DNA from: an uncultured Altererythrobacter sp.
GTDB taxonomy: Bacteria > Pseudomonadota > Alphaproteobacteria > Sphingomonadales > Sphingomonadaceae
Length of the DNA stretch: 64,000 nt
Direction of reading: 5' to 3'
NCBI GenBank assembly: GCA_913056125.1
Contig: CAJXNC010000001.1
Span: forward strand, 248,001-312,000
Of the stretch, positions 17,552 through 25,439 are shown piece after piece. The notes under the pieces are model-generated. The model did not search any database. It was not told the origin of the DNA and worked only from the letters and a program-made list of their open reading frames with translations. Numbering within the stretch: the stretch's first letter is position 1; each line of letters starts with the position of its first letter. The position numbers were made by a program, and so were the translations under genes.

Positions 17552-18240
17552 TGCCGGCCTTCGACCTCGCGACCCAGTCCAAGCGCGACCTGAACCAGAG
17601 GCTGCACAATCTCCCCGCCGATACCAATGAGACGCATTGGACGGTGGCAAACCCGGCTGGCGAGCACGCCATTGCCTGCGGCCTCGATGCGCCTCTGACC
17701 GTCGAAATCCAGGGCCATGCCGGATATTACTGCGCGGGCATGAACAAGCTCGCCACGGTGATTGTCGAAGGCAATGCCGGGGTCGGCGTGGGCGAGAACA
17801 TGATGTCCGGCACGGTCCATGTGAAGGGCGATGCCAGCCAGTCGGCGGGCGCCACCGCGCATGGCGGACTGCTGGTGATCGACGGCAATGCCTCGGCCCG
17901 CTGTGGCATCTCGATGAAGGGCGTCGATATCGTCGTCAAAGGCTCGATCGGGCCGATGAGCGCCTTCATGGCGCAGTCGGGCAATCTCGTCGTGCTGGGC
18001 GATGCCGGCGATGCCCTGGGCGATTCCATTTACGAGACGCGCATCTATGTGCGCGGCGCGGTGAAGAGCCTTGGTGCGGATTGCATCGAAAAGCCGATGG
18101 AGGCCAAGCACAAGGCGGATTTGCGCCGCCTGCTCGATGCCGCCGGTGTGGGGCCGGAGGTCAGCGTGGACGAGTTCAAACGCTACGGCTCGGCCCGCCA
18201 GCTCTACAATTTCCACGTCGACAACGCTGCGGCCTACTGA
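17551..18240 (+). CDS. mgsB: N-methylglutamate synthase subunit B (GXGXG structural domain)
   Basis: The product has 229 residues and consists mainly of a right-handed beta-helix of the glutamate-synthase GXGXG type, seen as repeated turns such as VIVEGNAGVGVGENMMSG, VHVKGDASQSAGA and LVVLGDAGDALGDSIYE. This is the GlxC-like subunit that joins the amidotransferase and synthase parts. The ATG at 17551 is in a TGATG overlap with mgsA; an in-frame start at 17506 would overlap mgsA further and is unnecessary. mgsC follows after 11 bp. Confidence 0.92.
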   Translation: MPAFDLATQSKRDLNQRLHNLPADTNETHWTVANPAGEHAIACGLDAPLTVEIQGHAGYYCAGMNKLATVIVEGNAGVGVGENMMSGTVHVKGDASQSAGATAHGGLLVIDGNASARCGISMKGVDIVVKGSIGPMSAFMAQSGNLVVLGDAGDALGDSIYETRIYVRGAVKSLGADCIEKPMEAKHKADLRRLLDAAGVGPEVSVDEFKRYGSARQLYNFHVDNAAAY

Positions 18241-18251
18241 GGAAACGGACC

Positions 18252-19583
18252 ATGGATACCAGCTCTATCCCGCAGACCCTGCCGCGCTTCTCGGCAACGC
18301 TCGACCCGGCTAGCATGGCGGAAATCCGCCGCGCGGCGGCTACCGGCATTTATGACATTCGCGGCGGCGGGGCGAAGCGCAAGGTGCCCCATTTCGACGA
18401 TTTGCTGTTCCTCGGCGCATCGGTCTCTCGCTACCCGCTCGAAGGCTACCGCGAGAAATGCGCCACCGATGTCACGCTCGGCACGCGCTTTGCAAAAAAG
18501 CCGATCAAGCTCGATATTCCGATCACCATTGCCGGGATGAGCTTCGGCTCGCTCTCGGCGCAGGCCAAGGAGGCCTTGGGTCGGGGGGCGAGCATCGTCG
18601 GCACCTCGACCACGACGGGCGATGGCGGCATGACGCCCGAAGAGCGCGGCCAGTCCAAGGCGCTGGTCTACCAGTATCTCCCTTCGCGTTACGGCATGAA
18701 CCCTGACGATATCCGGAAGGCCGATGCGATCGAAGTGGTCATCGGCCAGGGCGCCAAGCCGGGCGGCGGAGGCATGCTGCTGGGCCAGAAGATTTCCGAC
18801 CGCGTGGCCGAGATGCGCACTCTGCCCAAGGGCATCGACCAGCGCAGCGCCTGTCGCCATCCCGACTGGACCGGGCCCGACGACCTCGAGATCAAGATCG
18901 AGGAGCTGCGCGAGATCACCGATTGGGAGAAGCCGATCTATGTGAAGGTCGGCGCGACCCGTCCCTATTACGACGTTGCCCTGGCGGTGAAATCGGGCGC
19001 GGACGTGGTCGTGCTCGACGGCATGCAGGGCGGCACGGCTGCGACGCAGGAAGTCTTCATCGAGCATGTCGGCATCCCCACGCTCGCGGCGATCCGCCCG
19101 GCGGTACAGGCGCTGCAGGACCTCGGCATGTACCGCAAGGTGCAGCTCGTGGTCTCGGGCGGTATTCGCAACGGGGCGGACGTGGCCAAGGCCATGGCGC
19201 TGGGTGCGGATGCGGTCTCGATTGGCAGCGCGGCTTTGGTGGCGCTGGGTGACAACGATCCGGCGCTGGAGGAAGAGTACCAGAAGCTTGGCACGACGGC
19301 TGGTGCCTATGATGACTGGCAGCTCGGCCTCGACCCGGCGGGCATCTCCACGCAGGACCCCGAGCTGGCGAAGCGGCTCGACCCGGTTGCGGCGGGGCGG
19401 CGGCTGGCGAACTACCTCTCCGTGCTGACGCTGGAAGCACAGACCATCGCGCGGGCATGCGGCAAGAGCCATTTGCACAACCTTGAGCCGGAGGACCTTG
19501 TCGCCCTTACCATCGAGGCGGCGGCCATGGCCAAGGTGCCGCTGGCAGGAACGGACTGGATTCCCGGGCTGTCGGGCATGTAG
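18252..19583 (+). CDS. mgsC: N-methylglutamate synthase subunit C (FMN glutamate-synthase domain)
   Basis: The product has 443 residues and matches the GltS FMN-binding barrel: ITIAGMSFGSLSAQAKEAL, GTSTTTGDGGM, GQGAKPGGGGMLLG, DVVVLDGMQGGTAATQE and VVSGGIRNGADVAKAMALGADAVSIG. It would carry out the reductive transfer that yields N-methylglutamate. The ATG at 18252 has GGAAACGG in front; the frame is open much further upstream but that part is antisense-like filler within mgsB. A 9-bp hairpin starts 5 bases after the stop and gmaS follows. Confidence 0.92.
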   Translation: MDTSSIPQTLPRFSATLDPASMAEIRRAAATGIYDIRGGGAKRKVPHFDDLLFLGASVSRYPLEGYREKCATDVTLGTRFAKKPIKLDIPITIAGMSFGSLSAQAKEALGRGASIVGTSTTTGDGGMTPEERGQSKALVYQYLPSRYGMNPDDIRKADAIEVVIGQGAKPGGGGMLLGQKISDRVAEMRTLPKGIDQRSACRHPDWTGPDDLEIKIEELREITDWEKPIYVKVGATRPYYDVALAVKSGADVVVLDGMQGGTAATQEVFIEHVGIPTLAAIRPAVQALQDLGMYRKVQLVVSGGIRNGADVAKAMALGADAVSIGSAALVALGDNDPALEEEYQKLGTTAGAYDDWQLGLDPAGISTQDPELAKRLDPVAAGRRLANYLSVLTLEAQTIARACGKSHLHNLEPEDLVALTIEAAAMAKVPLAGTDWIPGLSGM

Positions 19584-19588
19584 GATAC

Positions 19589-19622
19589 CGAACGGGGTAC
19601 AAGAAAAGACATTCCCCGTTCG
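19589..19622 (+). other. Intercistronic hairpin between mgsC and gmaS
   Basis: CGAACGGGG (19589-19597) pairs perfectly with CCCCGTTCG (19614-19622) around a 16-base A-rich loop, beginning 5 bases after the mgsC stop. There is no T-run. It may protect the mgsABC message end, act as a partial terminator, or mark a processing point that sets gmaS apart from mgsABC. Confidence 0.5.
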
Positions 19623-19707
19623 CAGGATGGATCGAGAATTGGACAGGCCGGTGGCCCGCGCATGATGGCGTGTGATTGTCGCCGGAGCGAACGGAAGGAT
19701 GAAGACC

Positions 19708-21006
19708 ATGACAATCAACCTCGGCGATGTCGCCAAGGAAAAGGGCATCAAATATTTCCTGGTGTCCTTTACCGACCTGTTCGGCAGCCAGCGCGCCAAG
19801 CTGGTCCCGGCCTCTGCCATTGCCGGCATGCAGGAAGACGGTGCGGGCTTTGCCGGTTTCGCCACCTGGCTCGACATGACGCCCGCCGATCCGGACTTGT
19901 TCGCCAAGCCCGATCCCGACAGCCTGATTCAGCTTCCGTGGAAGCCCGAACTCGGCTGGCTTGCCGCCGATCTGTGGATGAATGGCGAGCCCGTCGCCGC
20001 CAGCCCGCGCAATGCGCTCAAGGCGCAGATGGCGCTGGCGGCAGAGCAGGGCCTGCAGATGAAGACCGGCGTTGAATGCGAGTTCTTCCTGATCTCGCCC
20101 GATGGCACGGAGATTTCGGACGAAGCAGATACGCAGGCCAAGCCGTGCTACGATCAGCAGGCGCTGCTGCGCCGCTATGACGTGATTACCGAGATCTGCG
20201 ACTGCATGCTGGAACTGGGTTGGCAGCCCTATCAGAACGACCATGAGGACGCGAACGGCCAGTTCGAGATGAACTGGCACTATGACGATGTTCTGGTCAC
20301 TGCCGACCGGCAGGCTTTCTTCAAGTTCATGGTCAAGTCGATTGCCGAAAAGCACGGGCTGCGCGCCACCTTCATGCCCAAGCCCTTTGCGCATCTGACC
20401 GGCAATGGCTGCCACATGCATGTCTCGCTGTGGAAGGGTGGCACCAATGTGTTCGAGGATGCGGCGAGCACTTACGGCCTGTCCGATACCGGCCTCGCCT
20501 TTATCGGCGGCATCATGCATTCAGCGCAGGGGCTGGCCGCGATCACCAACCCGACGGTCAACAGCTACAAGCGCATCAATGCCCCGGCGACGCTTTCCGG
20601 CGCGACCTGGTCGCCCAATTCTGTGACATGGACGGGAAATAACCGCACGCACATGATCCGCGTGCCCGAAGGTGACCGCTTCGAGCTGCGCCTCGCCGAC
20701 GGTTCGACCAATCCTTATCTCATGCCCGCCGCCGTGCTGGCACTGGGGCTCGACGGCATGGCGAATGGTCGCGATCCGGGGCCGCGCCTCGACATCAACA
20801 TGTATACCGAGGCCGAGAAGGCGGGCGAGGTGAAGAAGCTGCCGCTCAATCTGCTCGATGCGCTGCGCGCGCTGGAAGCATCGGACGTGCTCATGGAGTC
20901 ACTGGGCGAACTGGCACCGTCCTATCTCAAGCTCAAGCATGCCGAGTGGAACGAATATTCCCGCCAGCTGACCGATTGGGAGCGCGCCGCCACTCTCGAC
21001 TGCTGA
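19708..21006 (+). CDS. gmaS: gamma-glutamylmethylamide synthetase (glutamine-synthetase family)
   Basis: The product has 432 residues. The glutamine-synthetase fold is clear: FTDLFGSQRAKLVPA, CEFFLISPDG (metal-binding Glu), GNGCHMHVSLWKGG, NPTVNSYKRINAP and the RVPEGDRFELRLADGSTNPYL block. GmaS ligates methylamine to glutamate with ATP, the first step of the indirect methylamine pathway; its place with mgsABC and mgdABCD decides for gmaS over an ordinary glnA or glnT. The ATG at 19708 stands 9 bases after GGAAGG; ATG 19699 is an alternative but abuts that site. The gene converges on the alpha-glucosidase gene. Confidence 0.92.
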   Translation: MTINLGDVAKEKGIKYFLVSFTDLFGSQRAKLVPASAIAGMQEDGAGFAGFATWLDMTPADPDLFAKPDPDSLIQLPWKPELGWLAADLWMNGEPVAASPRNALKAQMALAAEQGLQMKTGVECEFFLISPDGTEISDEADTQAKPCYDQQALLRRYDVITEICDCMLELGWQPYQNDHEDANGQFEMNWHYDDVLVTADRQAFFKFMVKSIAEKHGLRATFMPKPFAHLTGNGCHMHVSLWKGGTNVFEDAASTYGLSDTGLAFIGGIMHSAQGLAAITNPTVNSYKRINAPATLSGATWSPNSVTWTGNNRTHMIRVPEGDRFELRLADGSTNPYLMPAAVLALGLDGMANGRDPGPRLDINMYTEAEKAGEVKKLPLNLLDALRALEASDVLMESLGELAPSYLKLKHAEWNEYSRQLTDWERAATLDC

Positions 21007-21021
21007 GTTGATCTGGATCTA

Positions 21022-21040
21022 GATTCAGCTGCGCTGAATC
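21022..21040. terminator. Short hairpin after gmaS
   Basis: GATTCAGC (21022-21029) pairs with GCTGAATC (21033-21040) over a 3-base loop, 16 bases after the gmaS stop. There is no T-tract, so terminator function is only a guess. Confidence 0.4.
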
Positions 21041-21051
21041 GGTTGCGGCAC

Positions 21052-21120
21052 CAGCCCACTCCCCCACCCGGCCACCCAAACAGGATAATGTCTTGGGAGG
21101 CCGGGTGGGGGAGTGGGCCG
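21052..21120. repeat. Long GC-rich inverted repeat between convergent genes
   Basis: CCCACTCCCCCACCCGGCC (21055-21073) is the exact reverse complement of bases 21099-21117. With the flanking G-C pair the perfect stem is 20 bp. After one mismatch the loop side adds CCCAA/TTGGG (21075-21079 with 21093-21097), giving a hairpin of nearly 70 bases. It lies in the 142-bp gap between convergent gmaS and the alpha-glucosidase gene, so a bidirectional terminator is plausible. The very regular, strand-asymmetric (C-rich/G-rich) arms also resemble a dispersed REP/MITE-like palindromic element. Confidence 0.75.
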
Positions 21121-21148
21121 GAGCCGTTTCCACATCAGTGGACTAATC

Positions 21149-22759
21149 CTAGACCGCCAGCTTGCCGATAAAACCGGAGAGGCCGGGCAGGACCCGGCCG
21201 CTCGCGCCATTGATCGATGCCAGCCTGGCCATGTCCTTCGCCTCGGGCGGCATTGGCGCGTCATCCTGGCCGAAATTGAAGGCGCAGAGCACGCAGCGAT
21301 CGCCCAGGCAGCGACGAAAGACGAGCACGCCGTGTAGCGCCTGCACCAGCTCGAAACTGCCATGGCGCAGTTCGGGCGAGCCCTTGCGGATCGCGAGCAG
21401 TCTCCTTGTGGTTTCCAGCATGCTCTGCGGCTTGCCGACCTGTGCTGATACCGCCTTCGCCCGGTTTGCTTCGCCCAGCGGCAGCCAGGGTTCACCAGCC
21501 GAAAAGCCGCCCAATTCTTCGTCTACCCAAGGCATGGGCGTGCGTGCACCGTCGCGCGACAGGGTCAGCGGCCAATTGGCTATGGCTTCGGGATCCTGCA
21601 ATTGCTCGAAGGGGATATCGACCTGTTCGAGGCCCAGCTCCTCCCCCTGGTAGATGATCGGATTGCCGCGCAGGCATAGCAGCAGCGCCATCTTGACCGG
21701 CGCGAAGCGGTCCATGTCCTCCGGCGCGCACCAGCGCGATACGGCGCGCGGCGCATCGTGGTTCTCGAACGCCCAGCTCGGCCAGCCTTCGCCGCGATCG
21801 CCCGGCCATTCTGCCATCGCCTCGGCCACCAATTTTGGGGTCAGTTCAGGCGAATAGAGGAAGTCGAAACTGTATGCGCTGTTGAGGCGACCGTCCCCGA
21901 GAGTGAAGGCTTTCATCTCCTCCAGCGCATTGTCGCCGCCGATCTCCGCCATAGTGAAGATTGCGCCATAGCTTTCGGCAAGGCCCCTGATCCGTTCGGC
22001 GAAATAGACCATCTCGGGCTGCGACTGGCTGTGCAGCTTGGTCTGAAAATCGAAGGGACGGCTGCGGCGCTGGCCCTTCTTCTCCGGCGCCGGCGGATTG
22101 TCGCGCAGCAGCGGGTCGACCATGGCATGGTTGAGCGCATCGAGGCGGAAGCCGTCCACGCCGCGTTCGAACCAGAACTTCGCCACGTCCAGCAGCGCAT
22201 CCTGCACTTCGACATTGTGCAAATTGAGCTGCGGCTGCTCCTTGAGGAAAGTGTGCAAATAGTACTGACAGCGCCGCGCATCCCAGGTCCATGCCGGGCC
22301 GCCGAACAACGATTGCCAGTTATTGGGCGGAGCGCCGTCTTGCTTGGGATCGGCCCAGACATACCAGTCCGCCTTCTCGCCCGTCTTTGCCGCGCGGCTT
22401 TCGGCGAACCATGCATGCTGGTCCGAGCTGTGGGCATAGACCTGGTCGATCAGGACTTTCAGGCCAAGCTCATGCGCGCGGGCGACCAGCGCATCGAAAT
22501 CCTCGAGCGTGCCGAAGATCGGATCGATCGCGCAATAATCTGAAATGTCGTAGCCGAAATCCTTCATGGGGGAGGCGAAGAAGGGCGAGATCCAGATTGC
22601 CTCCGCGCCAAGCTCTGCGACGTGATCGAGCCGGCTCGTGATTCCCTTCAAATCGCCGACACCATCGCCATTGCTGTCCTGGAAACTGCGCGGATATATC
22701 TGGTAGATCGAGGCGCCGCGCCACCAAGGCAGGTTCGAAGCATCGGGCATGGAAGCCAT
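21149..22759 (-). CDS. GH13 alpha-glucosidase (oligo-1,6/maltase type)
   Basis: The product has 536 residues with no signal peptide, hence cytoplasmic. Motifs of GH13 are in order: SIYQIYPRSFQDSNGDGVGDLKGI, GVDGFRLDALNH (nucleophile Asp), FTMAEIGGD (acid/base Glu) and FENHDAPR (third Asp). It would hydrolyse malto-oligosaccharides or similar alpha-glucosides. The ATG at 22759 has AGGA about 8 bases upstream; ATG 22750 is possible, and the longer frame to 22786 would need TTG. It is divergent from glgP across a 265-bp region with a palindromic operator candidate, so maltodextrin use and glycogen turnover may share control. Confidence 0.92.
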   Translation of the reverse strand: MASMPDASNLPWWRGASIYQIYPRSFQDSNGDGVGDLKGITSRLDHVAELGAEAIWISPFFASPMKDFGYDISDYCAIDPIFGTLEDFDALVARAHELGLKVLIDQVYAHSSDQHAWFAESRAAKTGEKADWYVWADPKQDGAPPNNWQSLFGGPAWTWDARRCQYYLHTFLKEQPQLNLHNVEVQDALLDVAKFWFERGVDGFRLDALNHAMVDPLLRDNPPAPEKKGQRRSRPFDFQTKLHSQSQPEMVYFAERIRGLAESYGAIFTMAEIGGDNALEEMKAFTLGDGRLNSAYSFDFLYSPELTPKLVAEAMAEWPGDRGEGWPSWAFENHDAPRAVSRWCAPEDMDRFAPVKMALLLCLRGNPIIYQGEELGLEQVDIPFEQLQDPEAIANWPLTLSRDGARTPMPWVDEELGGFSAGEPWLPLGEANRAKAVSAQVGKPQSMLETTRRLLAIRKGSPELRHGSFELVQALHGVLVFRRCLGDRCVLCAFNFGQDDAPMPPEAKDMARLASINGASGRVLPGLSGFIGKLAV

Positions 22760-22821
22760 CGGCGGTGTTCCTGGTTCAACTGCCAACAGACTAGCACGAA
22801 TTCGCGTATCTCAAAGCAACT

Positions 22822-22836
22822 TGCTGCAATGCAGCA
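22822..22836. promoter_or_regulatory. 15-bp palindrome (operator candidate) between alpha-glucosidase gene and glgP
   Basis: TGCTGCA-A-TGCAGCA is a perfect palindrome around one central base, in the divergent intergenic region (22760-23024). Several TTGC/GCAA words surround it. It could bind a LacI-type sugar repressor; no such gene is in the window. The remaining roughly 190 bases up to glgP show no gene, only the ribosome site AAGGAG at 23011-23016. Confidence 0.4.
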
Positions 22837-23024
22837 TTTTGTGACCTTTGCAGTGCGAAGATTGCTTGTCGTTTTGCGGCTTGCGTCCTACCAATCTGCA
22901 GTTGCACTGTCTGGCCGGTGCGACAGCGGCCCGGTTCGCACCGGGTGAGCGACAGGCCGGGCGACTGCAGGAGAGGACGGCAACAAGCGCCGCACAGTGC
23001 GCGCGCGTTCAAGGAGCGTGGCAG

Positions 23025-25439
23025 ATGACCACCAGTCCAGACCTGCAGACCCCCAGCATGGAAAAGCATATTATCGATGTCTTGCGCCACCGCGTGGGCA
23101 AGGACGAGCGCGCGGCGAAACCGCATGACTGGTACACCGCCACGGTCCTGGCGCTGCGGGACAAGGTGATCGACAGCTGGATGGAATCGACGCGCCGTAC
23201 TTATGATGATGGCGGGAAGCGGGTCTATTATCTCAGCCTCGAATTCCTGATCGGGCGCCTGCTGCGCGATGCGCTCAACAATATGGACCTTACGCAGGAG
23301 ATCACTGCGGCGCTGAAGGAGCAGGGCCTCGATCTCGCCGTGCTCGAAGAGCTTGAACCCGATGCGGCGCTCGGCAATGGCGGCCTGGGTCGGCTTGCGG
23401 CCTGCTTCATGGAAAGCCTCGCCAGTCTCGATATCCCTGCCTATGGCTATGGCATCCGCTATGTGAACGGCATGTTCCGCCAGCGTATCGACGATGGCTG
23501 GCAGATCGAACTGCCCGAGACATGGCTGAGCCACGGCAATCCGTGGGAATTCGACCGCCGCGAAAGCGCCTATCGCATCGGCTTTGGCGGCGAGGTGGTT
23601 GAAGCCAATGGCGGCGTGAAATGGGTACCGCACGAGGTGATCGAGGCCTCGGCGGTCGATACGCCGGTGGTCGGCTGGCGTGGCAAGCGGGTCAACACGC
23701 TGCGCCTGTGGACCGCCCATGCGCTCGACCCGATCAAGCTCGATGCCTTCAATGCTGGCGACCATGTCGGCGCGCTGGAGGCAGAGGCGCGGGCGGACAG
23801 CTTGGTGCGGGTTCTCTACCCTGCTGATTCAACCGCAGCCGGACAGGAACTGCGCCTGCGGCAGGAGTATTTCTTCTCCTCCGCTTCGATCCAGGACATC
23901 GTTCGCCGCCACGTCCAGTACGAGAAGGATATCCTAACGCTGCCCGAAAAGGCCGCGATCCAGCTTAATGACACACATCCCGCCGTTGCCGTAGCCGAGT
24001 TGATGCGCCTGCTGGTGGACGATCACGGACTGGAATTCGACGTAGCCTGGGACGTTACCCAGCGTACCGTTGCCTACACCAATCACACGCTCCTTCCCGA
24101 AGCGCTGGAGAGCTGGCCGCTGCCGCTGTTCGAGCGCCTCCTGCCGCGCCACATGCAGATCATCTATGCGATCAACAGCCGGGTAATCCGTGATGCCCGC
24201 AAGGCCGGGCTGGATGGCGCAGCGATTGCCGCGATCTCGCTGATCGACGAGGGTGGGGAGCGGCGTGTACGCATGGCCAATCTAGCCTTTTCCGGCGCGC
24301 ACAGCATCAATGGCGTGGCCGCGCTGCATACCGACCTGATGAAGGTCACCGTTTTTAAGGATTTGCACGCCCTCTATCCCGATCGCATCAACAACAAGAC
24401 CAATGGCGTGACCCCGCGCCGCTGGCTGATGCAGTGCAATCCGGGCCTTACCGGCGTGATCAAGGATGCGATCGGCCCTGCCTTCCTCGACGATACCGAG
24501 AAGCTGGCGGACCTCAACGCGCTGGCCGCGGACGCCGCGCTGGGCGAGCGGATTGCCGAGGTCAAGCGCTCCAACAAGCTGGCCTTGTCCGATTACATCC
24601 ACAAGCTGATGGGCATTCGCCTTGATCCCGATGCGCTGTTCGACGTGCAGATCAAGCGCATCCACGAATATAAACGCCAGTTGCTCAACCTGGTGGAGAC
24701 CGTTGCGCTTTACGACCAGATCCGCAGCCACCCGGAAAAGGACTGGGTGCCGCGGGTGAAGATCTTCGGAGGCAAGGCGGCGCCGAGCTATCACAACGCC
24801 AAACTGATCATCAAACTGGCCAATGACATTGCTCGGCGCGTCAACCTCGATCCGGCGGTGGGCGGGCTGCTCAAGGTCGTGTTCGTCCCGAACTACAATG
24901 TCAGCTTCGCAGAACGGCTGATTCCCGCCGCCGATCTGTCTGAGCAGATTTCTACCGCCGGCATGGAAGCCTCGGGCACCGGGAACATGAAGTTCGCGCT
25001 CAACGGCGCGCTGACCATTGGCACGCTCGATGGCGCCAATATCGAGATCAAGGACCATGTCGGGGACGACAACATCTTCATCTTCGGCCTGACCGCAGAA
25101 GAAGTCGCCGCGCGGCGCGAGGACAGCTACAATCCGCGCGAGGTGATCGAGCATTCGACCGAGCTGTCGCAGGCGCTCGAAGCGATCAGGAACGGTGTGT
25201 TCTCGCCCGATGACCCGGATCGCTATCGCGACCTGATCAACGGCATTTACGACCATGACTGGTTCATGGTCGCAGCCGATTTCGACGATTATGCCGCGGC
25301 CCAGCGCAAGGTGGACCAGGTCTGGCTCGACACTGCGGCATGGCGCGAGAAGGCAATTCGCAATATTGCCAATGTCGGCTGGTTCTCTTCGGACCGCACG
25401 ATAGGCGAATACGCCAAAGACATTTGGGGAGTGATGTGA
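23025..25439 (+). CDS. glgP: Glycogen/starch phosphorylase
   Basis: The product has 804 residues, the usual size. It has the family blocks RVYYLSLEFLIGRLL, DAALGNGGLGRLAACFMESLA, KTNGVTPRRWL, FGGKAAPSYHNAK and the pyridoxal-phosphate lysine region EASGTGNMKFALNG. It releases glucose-1-phosphate from glycogen with phosphate in the cytoplasm. The ATG at 23025 is preceded by AAGGAG; the frame is open to 22848 but lacks family similarity there. It is the first gene of the glg operon and overlaps glgB by GTGA (25436-25439). Confidence 0.97.
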   Translation: MTTSPDLQTPSMEKHIIDVLRHRVGKDERAAKPHDWYTATVLALRDKVIDSWMESTRRTYDDGGKRVYYLSLEFLIGRLLRDALNNMDLTQEITAALKEQGLDLAVLEELEPDAALGNGGLGRLAACFMESLASLDIPAYGYGIRYVNGMFRQRIDDGWQIELPETWLSHGNPWEFDRRESAYRIGFGGEVVEANGGVKWVPHEVIEASAVDTPVVGWRGKRVNTLRLWTAHALDPIKLDAFNAGDHVGALEAEARADSLVRVLYPADSTAAGQELRLRQEYFFSSASIQDIVRRHVQYEKDILTLPEKAAIQLNDTHPAVAVAELMRLLVDDHGLEFDVAWDVTQRTVAYTNHTLLPEALESWPLPLFERLLPRHMQIIYAINSRVIRDARKAGLDGAAIAAISLIDEGGERRVRMANLAFSGAHSINGVAALHTDLMKVTVFKDLHALYPDRINNKTNGVTPRRWLMQCNPGLTGVIKDAIGPAFLDDTEKLADLNALAADAALGERIAEVKRSNKLALSDYIHKLMGIRLDPDALFDVQIKRIHEYKRQLLNLVETVALYDQIRSHPEKDWVPRVKIFGGKAAPSYHNAKLIIKLANDIARRVNLDPAVGGLLKVVFVPNYNVSFAERLIPAADLSEQISTAGMEASGTGNMKFALNGALTIGTLDGANIEIKDHVGDDNIFIFGLTAEEVAARREDSYNPREVIEHSTELSQALEAIRNGVFSPDDPDRYRDLINGIYDHDWFMVAADFDDYAAAQRKVDQVWLDTAAWREKAIRNIANVGWFSSDRTIGEYAKDIWGVM

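Noticed and set aside
18234-19907. 557-codon open frame on the minus strand opposite mgsC
   Set aside because: It mirrors the codon pattern of a well-supported gene in high-GC DNA, and its product is Arg/His-rich with no recognisable domain.
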